Positions 26,904-35,273 of a stretch of DNA of 64,000 nucleotides are shown piece by piece; within the stretch, counting starts at the first letter, position 1, and each line of letters opens with the position of its first letter. This DNA is from JAAAOZ01 sp964496595. Its GTDB lineage: Bacteria > Chloroflexota > Anaerolineae > B4-G1 > SLSP01. The position numbers were made by a program, and so were the translations under genes. The notes under the pieces were generated by a model, which saw only the letters and a list, made by a program, of their open reading frames with translations, was not told the origin of the DNA and did no database searches. The stretch spans positions 4,320 to 68,319 of the forward strand of contig CAZCAI010000007.1 of NCBI GenBank assembly GCA_964496595.1, in the 5' to 3' direction.

Positions 26904-29423
26904 TCACAGGCGTTCGGCCGGTTGAGCCTCACGCCCCGTTTCATTGACTTCATTGACTTCAATCTCAAGCTCCTCATCCACGACCGGCTCATCATGCGAG
27001 AAGGCCAACGCATCCTCGACCTCATCGATGCCGGCCCACACCCGCTCGCCGGTCTTGATCTCGCCCTTGAGGATCTGCACGCTGAGCGGACTCTCCACGT
27101 AGCGCTGTAACGCGCGTTGCAAAGGCCGCGCCCCAAATTGCGGATCGAAGCCCCTCTCCGCGAGCCACCGCTTGGCCTCCGGCGTGAGGAAGACCTCCAA
27201 ATCGTAGCCGTCCAGGCGTGCCTGGATCTCCTCCATCTGCAGATCCACGATTTTGACGACCTGCTCGACGTCTAAGTTCTGGAAGATGATGATTTCATCG
27301 ACGCGGTTGAGAAACTCCGGGCGGAAGGTCTCCTTGAGCGCCGAAAGCGACCGGCGTCGCCGTCGCTCGTCCTCCGCATCGCGCCCCCGGACGAAGCCCA
27401 CGGCCCCCCCCTTACTGGCGTAGTCCGTGCCCACGTTAGAGGTCATAATCACAACGGTGTTGCGGAAGTCCACCTTGCGCCCCTGCCCGTCGGTCAAGTT
27501 GCCTTCATCTAGAATTTGCAATAGCGCGTTCCACACGTCGGGATGCGCTTTCTCAATCTCATCGAAGAGCACGACCTGATAGGGACGGCGGCGCACCGAC
27601 TCCGTGAGCTGCCCGCCCTGGTCGTAACCCACATACCCCGGCGGCGATCCGAACAGCCGCGAGATGGTGTGCGCCTCGCGATATTCGCTCATATCGATGC
27701 GCAAGAGCGCGTCCTCGTCATCGAACAGGAACGCGGCCAGCGACTTCGCCGTCTCCGTCTTCCCCACGCCCGATGCGCCCAAGAAGAGGAAGCTGCCGAT
27801 GGGCCGGCGGGGATCTTTCAGGCCCGCGCGCGCCCGGCGGATCGCGTCCGCAATGGCGTTGATCGCCTCCTCCTGGCCGATGATGCGCTCCTGCAACGCC
27901 TCCTCCATCCGCAGCAGCTTGTCGGCCTCCGTCTCCATCACCTGCGAGACCGGGATGCCGGTCCATTCCGCGACCACATCCGCGATATCCTCAGCGCCCA
28001 CCGTCTCATCCAATTGATGGCTGTTCAGCCACTCCTCGCGCTTCTTATCGAAGACCTTCTCCAATCGCACCCGCTGCGTCTTCAACTCGGCCGCGCGCTC
28101 GTAATCGCGCCGATCCCCGGCGGATTCCTCCTCCGCGCGCAGGCGATTGATCTCGCGCTCCATCTCCTTGAGATCCGGCGGCAGCGTAAAAAGCACCACG
28201 CGGAGCTTGGCGGACGCCTCATCCATCAAATCAATGGCCTTATCCGGCAGATGGCGATCCGAGACGTAGCGGTGCGACAGCCGCGCCGCCGCCACCAACG
28301 CATCCTCCGAGATCGAGACCTTGTGGTGAGCCTCGTAGCGATCCCGCAGCCCGCGCAACATCTCGATGGTGTCCTCGACCGCCGGCTCCTCCACGTAGAT
28401 GGGCGCGAACCGCCGTTCCAGCGCGCCGTCCTTCTCGATGTACTGGCGATATTCGTCCAACGTCGTCGCGCCGATGCACTGCAATTCGCCGCGCGCCAAC
28501 GCCGGCTTGATCATATTCGAGGCGTCCAACGCGCCGGCGGCATTCCCCGCGCCGACCACGGTGTGTAACTCATCAATAAAGAGAATGTTCTCGCCCTCCG
28601 AGCGCTGCACTTCCTCTAGAATGCCCTTGAGACGCTCCTCAAACTCGCCCCGGAAGCGCGTGCCCGCGACCAAGGCGCCCATGTCCAACAGCAACAGCCG
28701 CCGCCGCTTGAGGATCTCCGGCACGTCGTCATCGGCGATTTTCTGCGCCAGCCCTTCGACGATGGCCGTCTTGCCGACGCCCGGCTCGCCGATGAGGACG
28801 GGATTATTCTTCGTGCGACGCACCAGCACCTGGATCACGCGCTGAATCTCCGCATCCCGCCCGATGACGGGGTCTAACTTGTGCTCCAGCGCCATCTGCG
28901 TCAGATCGCGACTGAAGCGCTCCAGCACCTGGAAACGGGATTCGGCCTTGGGGTTTTGCACCCGCTGACCATCGCGCATCTCTTTGACCAGCCGCAGGGC
29001 GCGCTCATAATCGAGGTTATACTGGTTCATGAGCTTCGCCACCGAGGTATTGCGCTCCTGCACAATCGCCAGGAAGAGGTGCTCGGTGGAGATGTACTCA
29101 TCCTTGAACTTCGTCGCTTCCGCCTGGCTGAGGTCCAACACACGCTTCACGCGCGGGGTGATGAAGACCTGCTGCCCGCCGCGCGCCCCGTAGATGCCGG
29201 GCCGCGAATCCTTGCGCAGCAGTTGATCCAAATCCTCTCCGATCTGTTCGGGATCGGCCCCCATCTCGGAGATCAGGGCCGGCACGATGCCATCCTCCTG
29301 CCGCACCAGCGCCAACAGGAGATGCTCCACATCCACTTGACTGTGGCCATATTGGGTCATTAAAGTTACCGCTCGTTGCGCGACCTCTTGGGCGCGCTCG
29401 GTAAAGCGGTCAAAACGCATCAT
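26904..29423 (-). CDS. clpC: ATP-dependent Clp protease ATP-binding subunit ClpC
   Basis: This 839-residue AAA+ unfoldase has two N-terminal Clp-N repeats (about 5-145). AAA1 has Walker A GEPGVGKT near residue 208 and ILFIDELHTVVGAG. A short UVR-type middle domain follows (DYERAAELKTQRVRLEKVF), which marks it as ClpC and not ClpB. AAA2 has Walker A GASGVGKT near residue 545. The C-terminal D2-small domain has FDPQFGARPLQRALQRYV. It unfolds proteins for ClpP, which is not in this window. The start is the first of two ATGs after GGAGGCATAAACTAAG. It is adjacent to rnc but separated by 80 bp. Confidence 0.93.
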   Translation of the reverse strand: MMRFDRFTERAQEVAQRAVTLMTQYGHSQVDVEHLLLALVRQEDGIVPALISEMGADPEQIGEDLDQLLRKDSRPGIYGARGGQQVFITPRVKRVLDLSQAEATKFKDEYISTEHLFLAIVQERNTSVAKLMNQYNLDYERALRLVKEMRDGQRVQNPKAESRFQVLERFSRDLTQMALEHKLDPVIGRDAEIQRVIQVLVRRTKNNPVLIGEPGVGKTAIVEGLAQKIADDDVPEILKRRRLLLLDMGALVAGTRFRGEFEERLKGILEEVQRSEGENILFIDELHTVVGAGNAAGALDASNMIKPALARGELQCIGATTLDEYRQYIEKDGALERRFAPIYVEEPAVEDTIEMLRGLRDRYEAHHKVSISEDALVAAARLSHRYVSDRHLPDKAIDLMDEASAKLRVVLFTLPPDLKEMEREINRLRAEEESAGDRRDYERAAELKTQRVRLEKVFDKKREEWLNSHQLDETVGAEDIADVVAEWTGIPVSQVMETEADKLLRMEEALQERIIGQEEAINAIADAIRRARAGLKDPRRPIGSFLFLGASGVGKTETAKSLAAFLFDDEDALLRIDMSEYREAHTISRLFGSPPGYVGYDQGGQLTESVRRRPYQVVLFDEIEKAHPDVWNALLQILDEGNLTDGQGRKVDFRNTVVIMTSNVGTDYASKGGAVGFVRGRDAEDERRRRRSLSALKETFRPEFLNRVDEIIIFQNLDVEQVVKIVDLQMEEIQARLDGYDLEVFLTPEAKRWLAERGFDPQFGARPLQRALQRYVESPLSVQILKGEIKTGERVWAGIDEVEDALAFSHDEPVVDEELEIEVNEVNETGREAQPAERL

Positions 29424-29504
29424 CTTAGTTTATGCCTCCTGCGGCAGTCTGCTACCGCTTAGTTTCAACTTCAGTATATCACGATTTGTCTGACAACGTG
29501 ATGA

Positions 29505-30230
29505 CTATACCAGCACCATCGAGTGCAGCGCCGCGCGGGCGGCGGATTGCTCGGCCACGCGCTTGCTCTGGCCTTCACCCTCCCCCACCACGCGCTCATC
29601 CAATAAGACCTGCGCGGTGAAGGTCTTGGCGTGATCCGGCCCCGCCTCGTCCACGATCTGATAAGCGGGCGTGATACCCAAGCTGGCCTGCGCCCACTCC
29701 TGGAAGCGCGACTTCGCATCTAAGTAGGATTCCGTCTGTAGAATAGTCGCCGCCTCGCGCGCGAACCACGCCTCCAGCCGCGACCAGACCGTGGTCATGT
29801 CCGCATCCAGGTAGAACGCGCCGACCGTCGCCTCCAGCGCATCGCACAAATTCGCCGGGCGATCCTGGCCGCCGCTCTCCGCCTCGCCGCGCCCCAGGCG
29901 CAGCGCCTCGCCTAAGCCCAGATCCCGCGCCAGGCTGGCCAACGTCTCCGTGCAGACCAGCGTCGCGCGCAGGCGCGTCAGCGGCCCTTCGGAATAATCC
30001 GGGTACTCGCGATACAGCCACGCCGCGACCATAAAATCCAACACGGCATCGCCCAAGAACTCCAGGCGCTGATTGTGATACTCCTCGCCGCCTTCCTCCG
30101 GATGCTCGTGAGCGTAGGAAGGATGCGTCAGCGCCAACCGCAACAACTCCGGGCGCTTAAATTGATAATTCAATTGTTCCTGAACCTTCGAAAAGGAAGA
30201 GCGGGACAGGGGCGTTTTATCGTCAAGCAT
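29505..30230 (-). CDS. rnc: Ribonuclease III
   Basis: A 241-residue double-strand-specific endoribonuclease that processes rRNA precursors. The RNase III domain has the signature NQRLEFLGDAVLD (53-65) with catalytic Glu57 and Asp61, and the second acidic pair in LCDALEATVGAFYLD. The dsRNA-binding domain follows (DAKSRFQEWAQ to the C-terminus). Gln54 occupies the position of Glu38 in the E. coli enzyme. I chose the ATG at 30230 (MLDDKT), preceded by AAGGA; an upstream in-frame ATG at 30257 would add nine residues. Confidence 0.93.
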   Translation of the reverse strand: MLDDKTPLSRSSFSKVQEQLNYQFKRPELLRLALTHPSYAHEHPEEGGEEYHNQRLEFLGDAVLDFMVAAWLYREYPDYSEGPLTRLRATLVCTETLASLARDLGLGEALRLGRGEAESGGQDRPANLCDALEATVGAFYLDADMTTVWSRLEAWFAREAATILQTESYLDAKSRFQEWAQASLGITPAYQIVDEAGPDHAKTFTAQVLLDERVVGEGEGQSKRVAEQSAARAALHSMVLV

Positions 30231-30295
30231 AGATTGTCCTTCGGCAGAACCTCGCAAAAGTCAAACAGCATTCTATGAGAATTATAGCACACACT

Positions 30296-30345
30296 TGTTC
30301 GTAGTCAGGCACGCAATGAAATGGAGTGCCGTGGTGCAAACCTAT
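30296..30345. repeat. Short repeat related to 44738-44790
   Basis: The sequence GTAGTCAGGCACGCAATGAAATGGAGTGCC matches, in inverted orientation, the region at the end of the UPF0175-like gene. It contains the small stem GGCAC/GTGCC. Confidence 0.6.
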
Positions 30346-30420
30346 CAAACAGGCCCAAAGGGTTCTCAGAAATCCTTCGGGCCGGATGATGATGTCGGGT
30401 ATTTCTGCCGCCCACCGCAC

Positions 30421-31284
30421 TCACTCCTCCCCGCCAGAGGGCGGCGCAGGTTGGGAAGCAAGGCGAATCACGCGGAGATGGTAGCTCGTCCAGCCCGTAT
30501 CGCCATCCAGGGGACACGGCCCCACCGGCAAGGTGACCAACGGCGCGCCGGTCGCCGATCCGACGTACACTTTGTAGCTCCGCCCCGGCATCACCTCGAA
30601 GTCCGCGTAGCCCAGGCCCAACGCCGGGCGCATCCCCGTCACGGCGCGATCCGCCGCCTCATCCCACAGCAGCCAGACATTCTCGCCCGGTAACGGCTCC
30701 CATTCATCAGGCGGAACCTCGGCCTCAGTCATCGTGGGCGAGAGATAAAGCGATAGAGAAATCCGCGCCTGCGTCGTGCAGGTGATCGTCGGCGTGAGCA
30801 CGCGATAGGGCGAGGGCAGCGGGGATGACGTGGGCGGCGGCGAAGGTGTCGGCGCCGGCGGCGGCGTGGATGTGGGGGGGAGCGGCGTCACCGTCGGCGC
30901 AATAGCGGTCGGCGTCACCGGCGTATCCGCGTCCGCGTAGATGCGCACCGCCGGCGTATCCGCCCCGTAGGCTTGCGCCAGCTTCGCCAGGCGCCGCAGC
31001 GCCGCGACGGATCGCCCCTCCGCCGCCGCCTTATCCAACGTCTGCGCCGTGACCTGTCGGATTTCCTCTTCCGGCAGGCCGCGAAGGCGCAATTGCGTGC
31101 GATCCCCGTCGCCCTCCGCGCCATAGGCCAACGCCGTCATCTCGATCCAGTCGCGGCGATGCTCCGAGGCCATCAACGGCGGGTAGATGTCGTAATACTC
31201 CGGCGGCGAAATCACCCAGGCATAGGCCAGCCCGCCCGCCAAACCCACTATCAATCCAACCAACACCAGCCATCCAACTTTCAC
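30421..31284 (-). CDS. Membrane-anchored hypothetical protein with Pro/Thr-rich linker
   Basis: A 287-residue protein with one N-terminal membrane segment (about 4-24), then an ~85-residue helical domain (SEHRRDWIEMTALAYGAEGD). A Pro/Thr/Ser-rich spacer (about 118-160) leads to a C-terminal beta-rich domain with two cysteines. It would be anchored in the membrane with the C-terminus outside. The helical part resembles the 31297-31653 product (ALAYEADHD versus ALAYGAEGD), so the two look like tandem paralogues. They are 12 bp apart on the same strand. Function unknown. Confidence 0.65.
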   Translation of the reverse strand: MKVGWLVLVGLIVGLAGGLAYAWVISPPEYYDIYPPLMASEHRRDWIEMTALAYGAEGDGDRTQLRLRGLPEEEIRQVTAQTLDKAAAEGRSVAALRRLAKLAQAYGADTPAVRIYADADTPVTPTAIAPTVTPLPPTSTPPPAPTPSPPPTSSPLPSPYRVLTPTITCTTQARISLSLYLSPTMTEAEVPPDEWEPLPGENVWLLWDEAADRAVTGMRPALGLGYADFEVMPGRSYKVYVGSATGAPLVTLPVGPCPLDGDTGWTSYHLRVIRLASQPAPPSGGEE

Positions 31285-31296
31285 AAAACTCTCCGT

Positions 31297-31653
31297 TTAG
31301 GGAAGATAGGGCGTCATCGCCGGCGTCTCCGCGCCCAGATCGCGGGCCAGCGCGACCAGAGGCGTGATCAGTGCGCGCGATTTATCCTCCGCGATCCACG
31401 CCTCGGTCAACGCGACCAGCGGCGCCGTCGGCGCGCGGGGATTGAGTTCCACCAGGCGCTTGATCGCGGCGGCGCTGTCGTGATCCGCCTCGTACGCCAG
31501 CGCGACCAGGCGGATGTACTCCGCCTGGTAATCCTCGCGGAGCGCGGCCGGCCCCGCGTCGTACTCGACGCGCGGAAACCACTCCCAGCCGATGAGCAGC
31601 GCCAGCCCAACGCCCAGCGCCACGCCAAAGAGAAAGAGCGCCAGACGCCTCAT
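31297..31653 (-). CDS. Small membrane-anchored hypothetical protein, paralogue of its neighbour
   Basis: A 118-residue protein with a single N-terminal membrane segment (about 3-22) and a soluble helical domain. The latter contains DYQAEYIRLVALAYEADHD and two LVAL-containing helices that could be TPR-like. Its start overlaps the stop of the PLP-enzyme gene by 4 bases, so the three genes 32666-30421 form an operon. Function unknown. Confidence 0.65.
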   Translation of the reverse strand: MRRLALFLFGVALGVGLALLIGWEWFPRVEYDAGPAALREDYQAEYIRLVALAYEADHDSAAAIKRLVELNPRAPTAPLVALTEAWIAEDKSRALITPLVALARDLGAETPAMTPYLP

Positions 31654-32666
31654 TTCTTAGCGATCCCGGCGATTTCATCCGCGTAGGCGAAGAGCGCGGG
31701 CGTCCCGCCGGTGTGCCAGAAGAGCACGCGCTCCCCCAGCCCGAACGTCCCGCGGCGGATCAAATCGATCAGGCCGCCTAACGCGCGCCCGGTGTAGACC
31801 GGGTCGACCAGCAGGCCCTCGGTTTGGCCGGCCAGCGCGATGGCCTCACGCTCCAGTTCGCTCACGACGCCGTAGCCGCCGCCTAAGTAGGCGTCGTGAA
31901 CGATCACCTCGGCGGGGGCAATCGTTGGGATTACCAAATCCAAGTGCTGAATCGAATGGTTGGCGTGCGTCGCGATCTGCGCCCGAAACGTGGCGGCCGG
32001 CTCGGCGATGCTGATGCCGTGAATCTCGCCCGCGTAGCCCAGGGCGCGCGCGCCGACGAGCAAGCCCGCCTGCGTCCCGCCGCTGCTGGAGGCCACGACG
32101 ATCTTATCGAGCCCCTGGACATTCGGGGCCTGTGTCCACACCTCGGCCAGCGCCTCGACGTAGCCACAGACGCCCACGGCGTTGCTGCCGCCGTAGGGCA
32201 CGATGTAGGCCCGCCGCCCGGCCCCGCGCTCGCGCGCCGCCTCATCCGCCAATGCCTCAAGGATCGGCGTCGATCCGGCCCAGCGCACCTCCGCGCCGAC
32301 GATGCGATCCAGCAAGTAGTTGCCCTGCGGCGCATCGGCGGGCGGATCGCCGGCCAGCACGAGCACACACGCCAACCCCAGGTGCGCGGCGGCCGCCGCC
32401 GTCTGCCGGGCGTGATTCGATTGCTGCGCGCCGGTGGTCAGCACCACCTCGGCTCCCTGCCGGAGCGCGTCCGCCATCAAAAAGCGGAGCTTGCGGACTT
32501 TGTTGCCGCCCGTGGCAAGCCCGGTGAGATCATCCCGCTTGACCCAGATATCCGGCCCGCCCAACGCCGCGCTCAAACGTGGCAGCGGCTCGATGGGCGT
32601 GGGGAGATGGCCCAAATCCACCGGCTGCTGCTGTTCCAAAATAGCGTGCAATTCATCAAGCTTCAT
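31650..32666 (-). CDS. PLP-dependent D-cysteine desulfhydrase / ACC deaminase family enzyme
   Basis: A 338-residue fold-type-II PLP enzyme. The Schiff-base lysine is in ATGGNKVRKLRFL (near residue 56), and TTGAQQSNHARQTAAAAA (near residue 79) follows with the substrate-loop Ser/Asn. These motifs are shared by D-cysteine desulfhydrases, which release pyruvate, H2S and ammonia, and by 1-aminocyclopropane-1-carboxylate deaminases. I cannot separate the two from sequence alone, though most bacterial proteins of this size act on D-cysteine. The start follows GGAGGTGGAAT. It heads an operon with two membrane proteins of unknown role. Confidence 0.85.
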   Translation of the reverse strand: MKLDELHAILEQQQPVDLGHLPTPIEPLPRLSAALGGPDIWVKRDDLTGLATGGNKVRKLRFLMADALRQGAEVVLTTGAQQSNHARQTAAAAAHLGLACVLVLAGDPPADAPQGNYLLDRIVGAEVRWAGSTPILEALADEAARERGAGRRAYIVPYGGSNAVGVCGYVEALAEVWTQAPNVQGLDKIVVASSSGGTQAGLLVGARALGYAGEIHGISIAEPAATFRAQIATHANHSIQHLDLVIPTIAPAEVIVHDAYLGGGYGVVSELEREAIALAGQTEGLLVDPVYTGRALGGLIDLIRRGTFGLGERVLFWHTGGTPALFAYADEIAGIAKK

Positions 32667-32690
32667 ATTCCACCTCCAGATGTATCGGTA

Positions 32691-32790
32691 ACCCTTGCGA
32701 AGGTTTGACGAACCTCCTGAAATCAGACACCCTTCCGGTTTCCAAAAGCCGACCCGAATTCAAGAACGCCCCCGCAACCTTCGCAAGGGT
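32691..32790. repeat. CCTTGCGAAGG hairpin repeat, 100 bp
   Basis: The left arm ACCCTTGCGAAGGTT (32691-32705) is perfectly complementary to the right arm AACCTTCGCAAGGGT (32776-32790). It fills the gap between the methyltransferase and PLP-enzyme genes. Related copies lie at 36813, 49955 and 60510. Confidence 0.88.
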
Positions 32791-32793
32791 GCA

Positions 32794-33657
32794 TTACGGC
32801 TTCCGTGCAATAAAAAACAGATACGCGCCTTCATCGCCCGGCGGCAGCGGCTCCTCGTAGTAGCGGCGCAGGAGCCGCTCCGTCAGCGCCAGGTTCCAGC
32901 GCACCGGCGACACAATCCAGCGCCCGAAGAGCGCCTTGCTCACCATCGTGGGCGCGCCCAAGGGATGCCCCCACTCCAGCGCCGCCAGCGCCTGGGGCGA
33001 GAAGTACGACCACCAGCGCGTCACGCGGAGGCCCGTCTCCGCCACCAGCGCCTGCCACGTTTGGGGATCGTGGTAGTAGTAATGGCGCGAGATTCGATCA
33101 AAGAGGCGGCGATAGCGCTCGGCCAGGCCGGGCAAGCCCAGGCGATCCAATCCTCTGGCGACGGAGAGGTAGCGGCGGAAGTTCGGGCCGGGCACGCAGA
33201 AGTAGAAGCGCCCGCCGGGCGCCAGCACGCGCGCCGTCTCGTGGAGCACCGGCTCGACCTCCGGGATGTGCTCCAGCACCGAGTTGCTCACCACCGTCGC
33301 AAAGTGCGCGTCGGGGAAAGGCATCCGCGCGCCGTTGGCTTGGGTCAGCACGCGATGCGCCGCGCGCGTCCGCGCCTCGCGCAGCGGCGGCCACCACGGG
33401 TCCAGCCCCGCATCCAGGGGATCATCGAAGGTCGCGGCGGCGAAGTGAGCGTCGCCACAGCCGAGGTCTAGCACCGGCGCGGGCAGCGGCAGATCCGCGT
33501 AGAAGCTTGCCTCCACCGAGCGCAACAACGCTCGAAAGGCCGGGAGTTGGGCCAGTTGGCTGCGAAATGCTGCCAAGTCCGAATCCGATGAAGGTGGCGC
33601 CGGGGGCCGCGCGGGTAAAGCGTTCATCATAGCGTTTGATCCGTTCATCCTAACCAT
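32794..33657 (-). CDS. Class I SAM-dependent methyltransferase
   Basis: A 287-residue methyltransferase of the Methyltransf_11 type. Motif I is VLDLGCGDAHF (about 62-72), the acidic strand is DAGLDPWW, and the post-motif region is FATVVSNSVLEHIPEVEPVL followed by ARVLAPGGRFYF. The substrate is unknown. The C-terminal third (YYYHDPQTWQALVAETGL) resembles small-molecule or lipid methyltransferases but is not diagnostic. It begins 6 bp after the stop of the lipoprotein gene on the same strand, so it is probably co-transcribed. Downstream in-frame ATGs at codons 4, 10 and 11 are alternative starts. Confidence 0.8.
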   Translation of the reverse strand: MVRMNGSNAMMNALPARPPAPPSSDSDLAAFRSQLAQLPAFRALLRSVEASFYADLPLPAPVLDLGCGDAHFAAATFDDPLDAGLDPWWPPLREARTRAAHRVLTQANGARMPFPDAHFATVVSNSVLEHIPEVEPVLHETARVLAPGGRFYFCVPGPNFRRYLSVARGLDRLGLPGLAERYRRLFDRISRHYYYHDPQTWQALVAETGLRVTRWWSYFSPQALAALEWGHPLGAPTMVSKALFGRWIVSPVRWNLALTERLLRRYYEEPLPPGDEGAYLFFIARKP

Positions 33658-33663
33658 CAGTTT

Positions 33664-34986
33664 TCAGGGCGAGAGGAATGGACACAGATCCGTCGTGTTA
33701 TAGACGGGGTTGGCGTAGCCGAAGCTGTTGAAAAATTGGAGCACGGCTTGAGCCTCCGGGGCGTTCGTCACGTCCTGACAGCCGTAGGCGACGTTGCCGG
33801 TCTCCAGGAACGCATCCCAGAACATCCGCGCCAGCGCCGCGAACTCGTGACCGGGCGTACCGGCGGGGTAGGTTTCCTGGAGATGATCCAGGAGCGCTTC
33901 CGCTTCGGCGTAATTCTCATCCAGGGTCTCGATCAGCAGCAGGCGCCAGTGGGCCGCCGCCTCAAGCCAGTGACGCTCCTCCTGCTCGCCGTAGAAGCCG
34001 CCCCACGGTTGCAGCGTCTCGTCTTCGATCACACGGCGATAGGCCAGCGCAGCATGATCGTAGCTTTTCGCAAAGAAGTCCTCATCGCCCTCGATGTAGA
34101 CGTGGTAGCGATAGCGCGCCGGACCTAACGTGCGCCCCGTCACCGTGATAGCCTGACCGTTCCACGCCAGCGTCTCGGTCATCGGGCGCTGCGGGCCGGC
34201 CCCCACCGAGCCGATGCCTTCGCTGCGGGCCAGAAGCTGACCCTCGACCAGCGAGAAGGTCGGGGCGGGATAGGCCAGATCGCCCGCGACGCGCTCCTGA
34301 AAATCCTGCCCGGCCCACGACCAGACGTGAAGGACGTGCCAGCAGGTGTGCGCGCCGCACGAGACCTCCGCGAAGATCACCTCGGTAACGCCGTCGCCGG
34401 TCAAATCACCCGCGCCGATGAGGCTCAGGCCGTAGTTCGGGCCGGGATAGTAGGTGTAGAGCGTCTCTACCTCGCCCGCGCGGCAGGTGTAGAGCGCCAG
34501 CACGCCTGGCGGCGGGATGACCTGCGCCTGCGGATCGACCATCGCGATGATGGTCTCCGCGCTCTGGTCGCCGGTGAGATCGGCCTGGACGAGCGCCGGC
34601 TCCGATTCCGGCGGGCGCGCGTCCCACTCGGCCAGGATGCCAGGGAGCGCGATGGGATCGCCGCCGGCCGCGAGGTAGTCGCGCAAGGTCGCGACGTAGG
34701 CGTCGAAGGTGGGCGGCGGCGTGGGCCGCGCGACGACCTGGCGCGGCGGGCAGGGATCGGGCGTTGCCGGAGGGGGCGTGGCGGTTGCAGCAGGCGCGGG
34801 CGGCGGCGTCGCCGTCCGGCGGGCGGCGCCGGGCAACATCGGCGCGGGCGTCGGCGGCCGGCCGCATCCCAGCAGCAGCGCCAACAGGATAACGGCCACC
34901 AACCAGGCAGGCCAACCACGTCTCAAGTCTTTAACTAGTCGATTCGATTTCGATTTCAAGATCGCCTTGACCTCCCAGAAGCACAT
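33664..34986 (-). CDS. Lipoprotein with FG-GAP/VCBS-like repeats
   Basis: The 440-residue open frame has a hydrophobic leader and lipobox (ALLLGCG) preceded by an unusually long basic N-terminus, so the true start may be a later GTG or TTG. A Pro/Thr/Ala-rich spacer follows, then repeats of the calcium-binding kind (ADLTGDQSAETII, GAGDLTGDGVTEVIF). The C-terminal half is helical and TPR-like (EDFFAKSYDHAALAYRRV). It is probably exported and anchored to the membrane. Function unknown. Confidence 0.65.
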   Translation of the reverse strand: MCFWEVKAILKSKSNRLVKDLRRGWPAWLVAVILLALLLGCGRPPTPAPMLPGAARRTATPPPAPAATATPPPATPDPCPPRQVVARPTPPPTFDAYVATLRDYLAAGGDPIALPGILAEWDARPPESEPALVQADLTGDQSAETIIAMVDPQAQVIPPPGVLALYTCRAGEVETLYTYYPGPNYGLSLIGAGDLTGDGVTEVIFAEVSCGAHTCWHVLHVWSWAGQDFQERVAGDLAYPAPTFSLVEGQLLARSEGIGSVGAGPQRPMTETLAWNGQAITVTGRTLGPARYRYHVYIEGDEDFFAKSYDHAALAYRRVIEDETLQPWGGFYGEQEERHWLEAAAHWRLLLIETLDENYAEAEALLDHLQETYPAGTPGHEFAALARMFWDAFLETGNVAYGCQDVTNAPEAQAVLQFFNSFGYANPVYNTTDLCPFLSP

Positions 34987-35042
34987 ACCTGCATTAGAAA
35001 CACACGCTTCGACTATAAGGGCAATTGGCTAAAATGCAACCT

Positions 35043-35070
35043 CCGTAGAGACGCAAAAGCTTGCGTCTCT
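35043..35070. repeat. Perfect 12-bp inverted repeat
   Basis: GTAGAGACGCAA and TTGCGTCTCTAC enclose a 4-base loop. It lies between the divergent lipoprotein and malQ genes, and either strand could form the hairpin. Confidence 0.7.
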
Positions 35071-35137
35071 ACAACCCCAACTCCATCTTGCACTTCTTTT
35101 TCTTTCAAGTATACTTTTCTTAAATCATCTATCTTAA

Positions 35138-35233
35138 ACCTTCTGGGAAGCTGTGAGCGAGCCGATACGATTAAAGAACCTGCTTAATCGGCCCCTGCTC
35201 ACTTCAAAATCCTCACGTAGCTTCCCGGAAGGT
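35138..35233 (+). promoter_or_regulatory. Long structured leader upstream of malQ
   Basis: The outer arms ACCTTCTGGGAAGCT (35138-35152) and AGCTTCCCGGAAGGT (35219-35233) pair with one wobble. Inside lie GTGAGC/GCTCAC and CCGA..TTAA/TTAATCGG. It ends 40 bp before the malQ start. It could be a cis-acting RNA, or a relative of the dispersed hairpin repeats. Confidence 0.5.
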
Positions 35234-35273
35234 AGAAAACCCAGATTATTACCGAAGAAGGGAGATAACATCC

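Noticed and set aside
29505..30230. Inactive RNase III because of Gln at the E. coli Glu38 position
   Set aside because: The catalytic Glu57, Asp61 and the later DALE acidic pair are all present, and Gln at that position is not known to me to abolish activity.
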